64,000 bases of DNA from Corynespora cassiicola. Its lineage: Eukaryota; Ascomycota; Dothideomycetes; Pleosporales; Corynesporascaceae. Made by a program: the position numbers and the translations under genes. The stretch covers positions 2,480,001-2,544,000 of the forward strand of contig JAEUWY010000001.1 in NCBI GenBank assembly GCA_022059125.1. The letters are read 5' to 3'. Of this stretch, positions 10,633-20,881 are shown piece by piece. How positions within the stretch are numbered: position 1 is the first letter of the stretch; every line of letters begins with the position of its first letter. The notes under the pieces are model-generated. The model did no database searches and was not told the DNA's origin. It saw only the letters and a list, made by a program, of their open reading frames with translations.

Positions 10633-12213
10633 ATGAAAGGGGAGAATCTTCCTCAACCAGTGGCTGTGTCGGCTGCGAGGCCCAAGCGCTGTCGTCGCTC
10701 TTATTTCTTGGCAGTATTTGCTGTACTCTCCCTTCTGTTTACCTGGGTATGTGAATCTGTCGGATCTTTGCAATGCCTTGGTATTTCGCTAACTTTTCAG
10801 AACCACTTTTCATTTAGCCGATCTTTGTTGTGTCAATCGAAAAAGGCACGATTTCAGAAGTGCTCGATTGACACATATCGCGCCACTGGGCTAGAGTTTC
10901 TCAAGGCTGCCGAGCGTCCACCGTTGGAAGAATACGTTCTTCGAAGGAACAATCTTGCTAAAGCTCTAGTGGCCGATGGCGTTGATGCTTTCGTCGTAGA
11001 GCCTGGCTATACGTTTAGCTATTACGCGAACGTAACCCAGCCGGAATGTACGCAGACCCTGACACGTAGGAATGACCAATGGCTAATATCAATGTAGGGG
11101 AAGTTTGGGAGGTATGTCCAGCAGTTCAATTATCAACCAAAGAAAGACTACTAACAAAATTCGATGCAGCCTGAGGAGCGTCCATTCTTAATGGTTATTC
11201 GACCATCCAAACTATCCGATGGATCGATAATTGCAAACACCTCGTTCTTGGTTCCACACTTCGAGGAAGTTCGTGCTCGTCTGCTGAAGATGCCATTTCC
11301 AGAGGAAATTCATGCTGTGACTTACGAAGAGCATTGGAACTACTACACCACACTTTGGGAATCTCCCATTTGGGGCGAGAAACTATCTCCAATTCTCATG
11401 GTCGACGAAGAAATCCGCGACTTTATTCAGCGGGGTCTTGCATTGAACGGCTTCACTGTGGTGGGCCTCAGCGGCGAAGTGGAAGCCGTCCGACAAACAA
11501 AGACTGAGCGCGAGCTGGGCATCCTCCGCGCTGTCAACACCGGCACCGTTGAAGCAATCCGCGCAATGAGGCAGTGTCTCTACCAAGGTGTGACGGAAAA
11601 CGAAGTTGCCGAAGTCCTCGACAACACGATGCGCGCAGCGGGTATGGACCCCTTCTTCGACATTGTCGAGTTCGGAAAATCAGCCGCACTTCCTCATGGC
11701 GGTCACGATGGAACAAGGAAACTGGAACCCGGGGATTTCATCCTTATGGACGTCGGATCGCATCTCTATGGGTATAGCAGCGACGTCTGCCGCACCTTTT
11801 ATCCATCGTTCTTCCCTAACCCACCACCGCCAGAGTATGACCTCACCGAGAAGCTTGACGTCTGGCAGCTCGTCCTCGACGCGCAGGCTGCTTCTGTGAA
11901 GGCGATGGTACCAAATGGAACGGCTGCAGCAGTTGATGTTGCTGCGCGCGACATCATCGAGGCCGCTGGCTATGGGAAGTACTTCACGCATCGTCTGGGT
12001 CACAGCATTGGTATTAAAGCACACGAAAGCCCGTACCTCAACAAGGGTAATTTTGCCGCAACCCTCAGACCTGGTATGGTCTTTACAAGCGAGCCGGGGG
12101 TTTATGTGTTGAATAGATTTGGGGTAAGGCATGAAGATATCTTGGTAGTGAGGGAGGATGGTGAGGCCGAGAACCTAAGCGGTGGTTTCGCAACGAGCCC
12201 GTGGGATCCTTGA
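10633..12213 (+). CDS. M24 family metallopeptidase (Xaa-Pro aminopeptidase/dipeptidase-like), membrane-anchored, 472 aa
   Basis: Exons 10633..10746, 10801..11047, 11098..11111 and 11170..12213; the frames close to 473 codons. The third exon is only 14 nt (encoding part of the WEVWE segment) and is required to join the creatinase-like N-domain to PEERPF. A basic stretch (RPKRCRRS) followed by a hydrophobic segment at about residues 20-37 suggests a type II membrane anchor. The pita-bread catalytic domain has all five metal ligands: D319 (LMDVGSH), D330 (SSDVCRTF), H403 (HRLGHSIG), E433 (TSEPGVYV) and E447 (VRHEDILV). It should therefore be an active dinuclear metallopeptidase that cleaves N-terminal X-Pro bonds. 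The ATG at 10633 was preferred over an upstream in-frame ATG at 10543 because it directly precedes the basic and hydrophobic anchor; an upstream start cannot be excluded. Confidence 0.88.
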
Positions 12214-12500
12214 AACGCCGATCAATCACGCACTCTCTCGAAACGTGCCTAGGTGTTGGCAAGACAAGTGGAGCACTTTGTGCTCAGCCCTACGGGATCC
12301 AAATTGCAAGGGCTTATGGTGCCTTCATCGTTTCGATTGGACTATCGCGCACCAAGGTTCGGAACAACGCAAAAGTATATCAACACAGCGTTTTGTCAAA
12401 CAAACTGTATTCTAGTGTTGATCTAAATGGTGTCCGTCTATTTAATGAATACCTGAGCCTTTACTTGCGCAAATGCCCTTACGTTCTTGAGGCGAGCCGT

Positions 12501-14102
12501 TTATGCCTTTCCGTTAGAGAATTGCACCACAGCCCACTTGCCACTCCATGCCCATTTCCTAGCCCCGCTATCACCGCCTCCTCCCTCAGTAGCTCTAATG
12601 CGCTCATCCTCTCCTTCGGGAAGCCCAACCACTACGTCAGCCTTGCATGTCCGCAATGCAAGGACGCGGACGCCAGAACCGGGGCCTAGTGGCCCAATGG
12701 CCTCGGTGAAGGGTGTTGTTGCAGGCCATGCAGCCTAGTCGACATTGTTAGCAGCATACATGAAATTCAGGGGAAAGGCAGAACTTACATCTCCTGTCAA
12801 CTTCCTGTAGTTAAGATCGCCCTTGAAGATGACGAGTTCACTCTCTTTGAGATCCTCGTACAATTCGGGTGCAGTCTTCGGCAGCCTCCAAAAGCTACCA
12901 CCAGCGGTCCAAAAGTCATTTGGACGAATTACAAGCTGACCCTCGGCATGGAACCTACTCCAGTGCTCGAACAAAAACTTCAGGTCTGAGACTTCAGAAT
13001 CAGACAAAGGATTCGCGGACTTGCCAGACTGCTTGTCGTCATCCGAGAGACTGGAATAGAATGCCTGCGGGTCGGCTAATGCAGAGATAAGGGCAGCAAA
13101 ATCCTGAGGCAGAACGTCCGAGACAAACCATGGGATCGACTTTGGGTGAAGCACCACGTTCGTCGCGAGGCCGGAAGCGAGCAGGTATCCCGCCAAAATG
13201 AGATCCACAAAGAGCTCGAATCCAGCGTTGTCGAGGACAAAGTCGACCCTCCGCTCCTTCTTTCCTTCCTTCTGAGCAGTAGTCAAAATCTTGAATGCTT
13301 TGCCGAGGTCGTTGACTAGAATGTTCTTTTCAGACGCTTTACGCGCCTCGGAGCCCTGAAGCTTTTGGATATCCTCATACGAAAGATTTGTAAGAAGAGA
13401 CAAGTCGGTGGCATTTCCCCATAAGCAAATCTCACACATCTCCACGAAGAGAATCTTCTCCGCCTCTTCCAGCGCCTCTTGCGTGTCAGCGCCCTTGAGG
13501 GTGTGCTTGGATTCCAACTCTGTGACGATATCCTTGTACTTGGTGGCCAGCTCGAGGACAGCAGGACGTGAAGACTTGAAAGTAGACATCTTCTGGCGGG
13601 CAAAGATGTCGTAGGACTTCCATTTCTTGGTTTGCTTGAAGATGCTCGAGATGCGCCTAACTAGGGCTATTAGGACCATATCGACGGGAGGCAGTTGCAT
13701 GGCGGTACATACCTGTACAGATAGCATTCTGAATACAGCCAGGGGACCGAATGCCATTTCGGCTTTCCTAATGCCTCGAGTTCCTTGTTATACGCGGCCA
13801 CGTCTTGCTCTCCGTCATCCGGAATCGGCGTGAGTTCGCGGTCGTGCTGCAACTCATATTTGAGTCTGGCAAGCTCAGAGACAATCCATTTCCCTTCCGT
13901 AGTATACTCCTCATCGCTTGAAGCCCAAGTCGACCGATGGACATCGTCAATGCCTTGGGTGATAATAATGGGCCATCTCTCTCGCGCTGAGATGTGAGCA
14001 AACGAAGTCGGATCGCTCGTGCTGTACTGGGCTGGAGTGCGCATTAGCAAAGCACAATCACCCATGGTTTGTCCACTTACGGGTCTTGCTGTCGTACTCC
14101 AT
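12501..14102 (-). CDS. DUF89/ARMT1-family damage-control phosphatase, 480 aa
   Basis: Metal-dependent phosphatase of the DUF89 (ARMT1-like) family; the yeast homologue YMR027W/Hrt2 acts on fructose-1-phosphate and related sugar phosphates. Exons on the minus strand are 14081..14102, 13713..14031, 12789..13656 and 12501..12734; the frames close to 481 codons. The first exon is only 22 nt (MEYDSKT). Family landmarks in order are ARERWPIIITQGIDDVHR, ECYLYRRISSIF, LWGNATDLSLL, the metal-site segment VDFVLDNAGFELFVDL, HPKSIPWFVSDV, KGDLNYRKLTGD, TPFTEAIGPL and LRTCKADVVVGLP. Key Asp and Asn residues of the active site (DNAGFE, GDLNYRK) are present, so activity is expected. It is convergent with the M24 peptidase gene over 287 bp and divergent from the F-box-like gene over about 220 bp. 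Confidence 0.92.
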
Positions 14103-14322
14103 CTTGAAGGCTTCGGGCGTCCTGGTGTTGATGTAGGAGGAATTGATGGCGGGGCCTTCGCGGGGCTTAAATTGTTGCAGGGGTTACCGGGATGTCCTAA
14201 CGAGTCATAGCGCGGCCATCTCAAAACGGCATAGGCCCTGACGCCTGTTTTGGCCTCCGGGCTGAACCTCAATGCAGTGACTCAGTCGAGTCACCGCTTT
14301 CCCTGCATCACTCACCCCCATA

Positions 14323-15273
14323 GTGATGGACAAATCGATATACCTACCACTTGAACTCGTACTTCATGTGATCACTTGTTCTCTGCCAAAATATCCAAAT
14401 GTTCTTCTGAGACCGTCGCATCCAATCACCCAAACTCTTCTATCATTCACCCTAGTTTGCCACGAGACTCGCCGCCTTGCGAATCGCTATCTTCGCCAAC
14501 ACTGTGTATATCTTGCATCTGAAACCAGCCTTCGGTCTTACCTCCTTACGATACCTGGGCGACCTGACTTACGCAACATCAATTCCCTACTCTTAGCTCC
14601 GTTCGGCCCGAGAGACACGATAGATGATCAGCCGACCGCCTTCTTTGTGCGGGAATTATTCAACTATACGTGTACCAACCTCAAGCGCCTAGTCATTGAC
14701 ATACCTCTCCGGAGTCTTGATCCGGAGGACGACCACCTGGGAGTCCGCCAAATCCTTCGAGCAGGGTTCGAAAGACTCGAGAATCTTGAGGAGCTGGTCA
14801 GTGTCCGCGACGAGCTGTATCTCAATGTTTCGCCCCGTGGCGACGAGCCTGAAGTTTGGACAGGGTGGCAAAGGCTACGACACTTGGCACTGTACAATGT
14901 AGACGCCGACGAAGACTTTTGGTCAGATGTGGCGCACATGCCCCAGTTGGAGTCACTTGTTTTGACTCGTGCCGACGGCCTCGGAGAAACTGACATCAAG
15001 GCTCAGTATTTCAATCATAGTCAAAGACCACTGAGAATACTCCTTGTCAATGTTGAAGATGACCATGTAAAGCTCAAACACATGCCGCGGGCCAGCTGGG
15101 CCACTGTCGACCCCGAAAACGCCATGACTATCATGAGATACAACGTGCCGTGTCTCTTCGATGACGATGATTCAATCGAGATATGCCAGGAATACGTACG
15201 ATCTGGGGCAGAGAGTGGGACATTGTGGGACTGGCAAGGAGAAGTGGTATCCCATCCACCCAAAGCAGCGTGA
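14323..15273 (+). CDS. F-box-like hypothetical protein, 316 aa
   Basis: Intronless gene. The N-terminus (YLPLELVLHVITCSLP...TLLSFTLVCHETRRLANRYL) has the shape of a degenerate F-box-like helix pair, common in large fungal protein families. The rest shows loosely leucine-patterned segments (LENLEELVSV, LRHLALYNVD, MPQLESLVLTRADG) that suggest LRR-like repeats. If so, it could be a substrate adaptor for an SCF ubiquitin ligase, but the function is inferred. A second ATG at 14326 is equally usable. It is divergent from the DUF89 gene. Confidence 0.7.
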   Translation: MMDKSIYLPLELVLHVITCSLPKYPNVLLRPSHPITQTLLSFTLVCHETRRLANRYLRQHCVYLASETSLRSYLLTIPGRPDLRNINSLLLAPFGPRDTIDDQPTAFFVRELFNYTCTNLKRLVIDIPLRSLDPEDDHLGVRQILRAGFERLENLEELVSVRDELYLNVSPRGDEPEVWTGWQRLRHLALYNVDADEDFWSDVAHMPQLESLVLTRADGLGETDIKAQYFNHSQRPLRILLVNVEDDHVKLKHMPRASWATVDPENAMTIMRYNVPCLFDDDDSIEICQEYVRSGAESGTLWDWQGEVVSHPPKAA

Positions 15274-16520
15274 TCTTTGGCTTTTTCTCCTCCATTGGAG
15301 AGCATGGTACTTTCAGCGAATTGGAGTGTTTTCGATAAAACATCTGCTGGAAACATACGCCACTCATTCAACTCGACAGATTGTGATCTCAAGAGAAACT
15401 GCTTCATATGATAGACACATGGTCTAGTCAGACTAGATTTACTTTCGCTTTCCAGACTGAGATCATGCCCAGATGACCCGCTACTTTTGTGCCTGCACCG
15501 CTGATTCTAACTCCATGAGCAATGACTCGTTCCAACAAGGTATTTAAATCCATGAAATCTCCTCAACTTTAAAGTTGTTACTGCTATAATTTACATCACC
15601 CACTTACCTCGAATTCTCAACCTGGATACACCATCTTTTGATATTCCTCTAGCAAACCACATCAGTCACACGATCAATCATATTGCAATGCGCGGAAATC
15701 AAGGAAACCAATGAACAGAGAATATTCTGGCCGCTAGAGGGAAGTGAATATTCGATTATAGTGAGATGCCAGGGAAATACATAAGGAACACGCTTTGTCA
15801 CTTTCAAGGTCTAGGCATACATGACCGTACCTGAAATGCCTATTTTAGAGCATGTCAGCGGCGAAAGTTCTGCACTATGACGGTATCATATCGACATCAT
15901 CTACGGCCTCGGTTTTATGCGAAGCAAACTGGTAGATTTCTTGGGAACCAAATAGCAAAAATCAGCAACTTTAGGAGGAACCGATTTGTTTCTTGCATCT
16001 ATTGCCAGCCACCTCTTTATAACTTTTGTGACCAAGGCACAACGTTCTCTGGTCTATATTTTGGGGCTTCGTGAAAATAATTCGAATGACAACGCTCTAT
16101 ACGATAAGTTCAAAAGTTTTATCTTTTGTCTAAGCCGTGCGAAAGGCTCCAGGTTAAACACCGTTTGGACCAGAAAGCCACTGTTTGATCTCAACAAGGA
16201 CAATTGGAAGCTGGAGGAATGCGGCTGTTTGGAGGCTTTTGAATCCAGTGCTAAGCATGACGACACTGATGATATGGGGAAACAAGTGGACGAGTTTCTG
16301 AAGAGCTTTAGTAGCAATAGTTCGTTTGGCTAGTTCTAGTCTCAGGATTTGGGTACCAACATGAGCCGACTTCACACACCCCACAAGGTCACGAATGATT
16401 TCTTTTAACAAATTCATTAAAGCCAAATGTCAATCGGTGGAATAGAAAGTTGGAAAATAGTTCCAAAGATGATAGCCAACGACAGGGGTATCAATGTTGG
16501 CCGCAAACTCCTGTATCTCA
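15274..16520. other. AT-richer gap with one possible small ORF
   Basis: About 1.25 kb between convergent genes. A plus-strand ORF at 15986..16333 (115 aa) starts hydrophobic and ends with a charged tail (DDMGKQVDEFLKSF). It has no recognisable family and no supporting exon structure, so it may be a remnant or spurious. Nothing else is seen. Confidence 0.35.
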
Positions 16521-18713
16521 TCAGGGCAAAATCTTGGAGTCCTCTTCAGCCTTCTCCCTGAACGGAGCGAGGCTCAGTGGTATGAGCCCAGAGTACCCTA
16601 CATCACCCTGCGCCTTTTCTAGCTTCCTCATTACGTTGCCCACAATCCTCGCAATCCACCGATCATTCGCCATGGCTTGAACCGTACTAACGCTTGCCCT
16701 TCGCCACCCATCTTTCATATTAAAGTTCATATCTTTGAAACCACGATCCATCCTCCGCATGAACCTATTGAAGGATTTCGGTGACGCGGGGTTGAGAGCC
16801 TCCGAATTTTCTTCTATGCTGGTAAGACTGCTATCCGATGCCGTCGATGCCATTGAATCGGTGCGCTGGAGGTCCATTTCGAGCTCTTCGGTTGATGCAC
16901 GTTTTAAGATCAGCTCTTCATGCTCCTTCTCGATCTCAATGACCTTGCTTGCTTTGAGGATTGCAGCGACAAAATTTAGGAGCTCCTGGTCAAAAGTAGC
17001 TGGGAGATGGGCATGTGCTGAAATCTTCATGTTTGTCTCATCCTTTCGTCGTTGCTCCAGTTCTCTTGCTAATTGCACCTTCCTTGGCGTGCCTTCGGCT
17101 TGCTCTATCGCTTGTTCAAGCTCCAGTTCTTCGCCAGAGGTCAGCTTCGGAGGCAGTATATGCTCATGATGTGGAAGAAGGTACGACGGCAAAGAAATAA
17201 TTGCATCCGCGCCGCCGAGTTGTACCACTTGATTGAGATTTTTGGCGGCTGAGAGGGTTCGATGTGCCAAGGCATTTTGGATCTTGACATTGCATTCAAT
17301 ATCATAGATGGTGTTGATTGGAACTTGGGCTGTGCAGTATAGATTACTTAAACCTGCAGTGAAGTTGGCGTTTGCAAACCAATTCGTGATGCGTCTCTCG
17401 AGGCGACGGATATCAGAGTCTTGGACAGCGTAATGCTTAAACAGGTGGTTGCGCATCATCGTAACCATGTACTCGCCGGAGCCAGCGACTGTGATGTTGG
17501 CGATTGAGACCGGATGGAAATAGCTCAACGGGTTGAGAAGAGCACGAAGCAGGAAGGGGAGACGATGGAGAAATCTCTTGACGCTAGGGGAGGACGAATT
17601 CCGAATCGTTGACAGTTTTATCGACTGAGAAGGAGGGTGAGGAATGGACGGCTGGTTGTGAATATGAGCGCAGATGGCGGCGCGCAGATTACTTTCGGTG
17701 TCCAAGATACTGCTGTTTGAATCTCCTCTCACGGCCTCCTTCAGCTTTTCGCGGGCTATTCTGATAGCACTTGTATCAGATATAGACTGAAGGATCTGGT
17801 CGTATTTTTCTCGAGCTTTAGCTTCATCTGGAGAAATTTTGATGACGGGCTCCGCAGTGACCTTCAGGCCTGATTTTTTTATAGACGAATCGTCGCCCAC
17901 CGAATCAAATCCTACGTCTGACCCAGATTCCCTTTTGGTCAAAGCAGCGGCAGCAGCCAGGAGTATAGGTGTATTTGTTGACAATAGCCCCTGATCGGCA
18001 CTTTCGACGGCATCCGCATGCAGGTCTGCAAAGCTCATTTCGCCTTCACCTCCCTTGACGTTGGCATAGACGTCCCCGATCTCAATCCTACGGAACAAAG
18101 ATACCACCACCTTTTCCGTTTGTATGGCCAACTCCATGTCGTCCATCAGCTTTATGCCAACCTCCACGCCATGTGCAGTTGCAGTCAATGTAGAGAGCGA
18201 TATGGTGACTCCTCGAATGACCAGTAATCCAAAAATGTCCTTATCGATTTCCAGCGCTGGGAGTCCAAAGAAGCTGACCGTGTCGCGGATGAAGTGAACA
18301 TCGCATATTAACTTTCTGAACGCCCGGCGAGCGAAGTTGCCCGCTGCATCGAACTGGAAAAGGCACGAGAGGAGAATAGAGGGGTAGCATATGAGGATGA
18401 AAGCCCAATATAGAAGCCAAGATGTTGATGCGACTACGTACGCCAAATTGACGGTGGCGAAGATAGACCAGAAGGGTATGAATGGTAGAACTCGGTAACC
18501 ATTTGCTTGACCGAGAATAAGGGAATAGAAAAGTAGAGGAGCACCAGAGAAGATCCATCGGACTGGCCAACTGAAGACAATACCAGCGACGATTGTTGCT
18601 GCAAAAGCGCTTTGCAGAGTGAACCGTTCAGAGGCGTTCGCAGGTTCGCATGGTGGCACGGGCTTTCTTCGCAGTAGATTTGGCGAATCTGTCCTCCTGT
18701 TATCGCAGTCCAT
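16521..18713 (-). CDS. Uncharacterised fungal membrane protein, 730 aa
   Basis: Single-exon gene. Residues about 30-120 hold three or four hydrophobic helices (AFAATIVAGIVFSWPV, IPFWSIFATVNLAYVVA, WLLYWAFILICYPSILL). A conserved-looking segment with alternating hydrophobic strands follows (ALEIDKDIFGLLVIRG, HGVEVGIKLMDDMEL, EIGDVYANVKG). The middle is disordered and charged with coiled stretches; near the C-terminus are an acidic Glu-rich helix (EIEKEHEELILK) and a Ser-rich acidic tract. The strand-rich part loosely recalls tube-like lipid-transfer or AsmA/chorein domains, but I cannot confirm this. The start ATG is at 18713; an ORF in another frame overlaps but has no such structure. Its membrane location is certain only at the level of the hydrophobic segments. 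Confidence 0.75.
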   Translation of the reverse strand: MDCDNRRTDSPNLLRRKPVPPCEPANASERFTLQSAFAATIVAGIVFSWPVRWIFSGAPLLFYSLILGQANGYRVLPFIPFWSIFATVNLAYVVASTSWLLYWAFILICYPSILLSCLFQFDAAGNFARRAFRKLICDVHFIRDTVSFFGLPALEIDKDIFGLLVIRGVTISLSTLTATAHGVEVGIKLMDDMELAIQTEKVVVSLFRRIEIGDVYANVKGGEGEMSFADLHADAVESADQGLLSTNTPILLAAAAALTKRESGSDVGFDSVGDDSSIKKSGLKVTAEPVIKISPDEAKAREKYDQILQSISDTSAIRIAREKLKEAVRGDSNSSILDTESNLRAAICAHIHNQPSIPHPPSQSIKLSTIRNSSSPSVKRFLHRLPFLLRALLNPLSYFHPVSIANITVAGSGEYMVTMMRNHLFKHYAVQDSDIRRLERRITNWFANANFTAGLSNLYCTAQVPINTIYDIECNVKIQNALAHRTLSAAKNLNQVVQLGGADAIISLPSYLLPHHEHILPPKLTSGEELELEQAIEQAEGTPRKVQLARELEQRRKDETNMKISAHAHLPATFDQELLNFVAAILKASKVIEIEKEHEELILKRASTEELEMDLQRTDSMASTASDSSLTSIEENSEALNPASPKSFNRFMRRMDRGFKDMNFNMKDGWRRASVSTVQAMANDRWIARIVGNVMRKLEKAQGDVGYSGLIPLSLAPFREKAEEDSKILP

Positions 18714-20046
18714 CGCAAATCCGGATCAGTGGTTGTCCCGTGCAAGATTTTGTCTTTATCTCGCGCTCATGGTGATGATAGCAATCTAGATGGTTGTCGT
18801 GGAGGTTGGATTGTTGGCCCGCGACTCCGGGGTCGTGGTTTCCACCGTTCGCTAGGTGTTTGGCGTCACAGGGGGTTACCAGGTATGACGTAGTCGCTTA
18901 GCGAGTGGTTTCGCTCGCAAAGACAAGATTTGGATTAACGAAGCTGCGGGAATTTTCCATGAGTCTGGCACAGGTGAAGACCTTTAAATATTGAGCGGTT
19001 GGAAGCAGGGCTGCTGCACTAACTCGTAGGCCATGAGTTTTGTGAGGTTTACATCCGTTTCTTCATCATTTTAAAGAGTAGGCATTGTCATAAACAAGAT
19101 CTCTAGAGTTACGTTGGTATATTCAATAATGTCTGTCTGTGAAGCTAATTTTCAGATGGTCTGCCTTTGCGCCCGCTCCGTTTACCTTTTAGTTAATCCC
19201 CTCCCCCGCCCGTGGAGGGCCCGCAGTTACACCTCCCTGTCATCTTCTTTACACCCATCCCAGCTCTATATAACATCATCTTTTTTCACCATGCATTAGA
19301 TATGCAGTAACTCGCTTTGCATACTGCAGTTTTCTCAAAGGATGCATCAAAAGCCTCTTCGCAAGCTGATATATCAATAATGTTAGAATTCTAAGAACGC
19401 TGAACACGACATTAACACCAAATTAAAATAAGCGGGGTATTACCTTTATAAGGCTAGTATTAGGATTAAAAAAAGCATATCTAGCGCCTCTTTTCTTCAG
19501 TGAAATTGACCCATTAAAGAAAATTCGCATTCATGTTGTGTTGCATGGGGATGCCGAGTTGGATGACGACAGCGAGGCTATGGTAAATGAAGAGTCTGAT
19601 GACGAATCTGTGGTTCCGATTCACTCTTTAGATGAATAAGAGTAGTCACCAGTAATACTCATAGGTCATAAGGTCGACATCCTCCGCCTAGATACGTTGT
19701 TGCCCTCTTGTTCTCGCGTCATCCTACAACTGATTCAGAACATGAGTTGAGCATTGAATTTACCTGTATCTTGATAGCCGAATATATCTTTTGCTCCCTT
19801 CCACCATCTACTTTGTAAGTTTAGCCCACTAGTATAGAAAAGTGCAAAGCGACACTACGATTGAGACACGTTTAGGTGGTTGATGATGTCATCCCTTTCC
19901 GACGTCGGCTTATCCTTTCCGAAGCCCCACTATGGAAGCGGAATCCAGTCTCCGAAACCAACACCATGGACAAGGTGGCCACGATCAGCATCCCATTGAA
20001 GACCCAAAGCAATCCCATCCTATACCTCAAAATATCGATATCCTAA
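18714..20046. other. 1.3-kb gene-poor, partly AT-rich region with an ORF remnant
   Basis: Contains the promoter of the 730-aa protein gene and an AT-rich middle (19300-19500). A plus-strand frame open from about 19443 to 19639, without its own ATG, encodes a fragment with an acidic tail (ELDDDSEAMVNEESDDES). It looks like the 3' end of a decayed gene. No family is recognised. The left part is C-rich (about 19196-19225). Confidence 0.4.
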
Positions 20047-20787
20047 ATGTCTCCCAAGCGCATCCGTATAGGGATCTTGGTCCCAAGCTCCAACACCGCC
20101 CTCGAACCGCTCACAACCTCCATCGTATCCTCACTACCCAACGTGACTGTTCATTTCACCCGCATTCCGGTTACCAGCATCGCGCTCTCCTCATCTGCTC
20201 TGTCCCAATTCGACTCTGAGAATTTACTTTCAGCCGCAGGGCTTCTGGCGCACGCGAACGTCGATGTAATTGGCTGGAGCGGGACTTCCTCAGGATGGCT
20301 CGGGTTCTCAGCAGATGAAGAGCTGTGCGACTTGATCAAAAAAAATACCGGTATTCCAGCAACAACCAGTGTCTTAGCTCTAAACAAGGCAATGAGGATC
20401 TTGGGAGTGAAGAAACTGGGTCTTGTCACGCCATACTTGGATGACGTTCAAGAGGCCATCGTGAAGAATTATGGCACGATTGGTGTGGATGCAAGTGTCG
20501 AAAAGCACTTGAAGAGATCGGATAATGTCCATTTTGCGGAGATTGGATCGGAAACCTTTGATCCGATGGTTCGAGATGTGGCCAGGGAGGGTGTTCAAGC
20601 TGTGAGTACTTTTTGCACGAATTTGAGTGCAGCACAATATGTGGATCGTTGGGAAAGGGAACATCAAATTCCAGTATTTGATACTGTAACGACAGTAGTA
20701 TGGGATGCATTGAAAATATGCGGTATAGACACCAAGCAGATCAAAGGTTGGGGGACGATAATGGAGATTGGGCCTGACAAATCATAA
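20047..20787 (+). CDS. Asp/Glu racemase-superfamily enzyme, arylmalonate decarboxylase/maleate isomerase type, 246 aa
   Basis: Intronless gene of the usual family length. The N-terminal strand RIRIGILVPSSNTALEP matches the maleate isomerase/arylmalonate decarboxylase branch. In two-cysteine racemases and isomerases the first catalytic Cys lies after the third strand. Here that position reads W-S-G79-T80-S81-S-G-W with no Cys, while the second Cys is present at C190 (VSTFC190TNLSA). A GTS motif at the first site with a single Cys at the second is the arrangement of bacterial arylmalonate decarboxylase, where Thr and Ser form an oxyanion hole. I therefore favour a decarboxylase or other single-Cys chemistry over racemisation; the substrate is unknown. 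The protein is probably cytosolic, with no signal peptide. Confidence 0.8.
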   Translation: MSPKRIRIGILVPSSNTALEPLTTSIVSSLPNVTVHFTRIPVTSIALSSSALSQFDSENLLSAAGLLAHANVDVIGWSGTSSGWLGFSADEELCDLIKKNTGIPATTSVLALNKAMRILGVKKLGLVTPYLDDVQEAIVKNYGTIGVDASVEKHLKRSDNVHFAEIGSETFDPMVRDVAREGVQAVSTFCTNLSAAQYVDRWEREHQIPVFDTVTTVVWDALKICGIDTKQIKGWGTIMEIGPDKS

Positions 20788-20881
20788 AGTAGTGCTCGCC
20801 ATTTACATTAGAGTCTACCAATTGAACTATATATCGTAACCATGAAGGCAGCATTGCGCTCGTCATCTAATCAGTTTTCCA

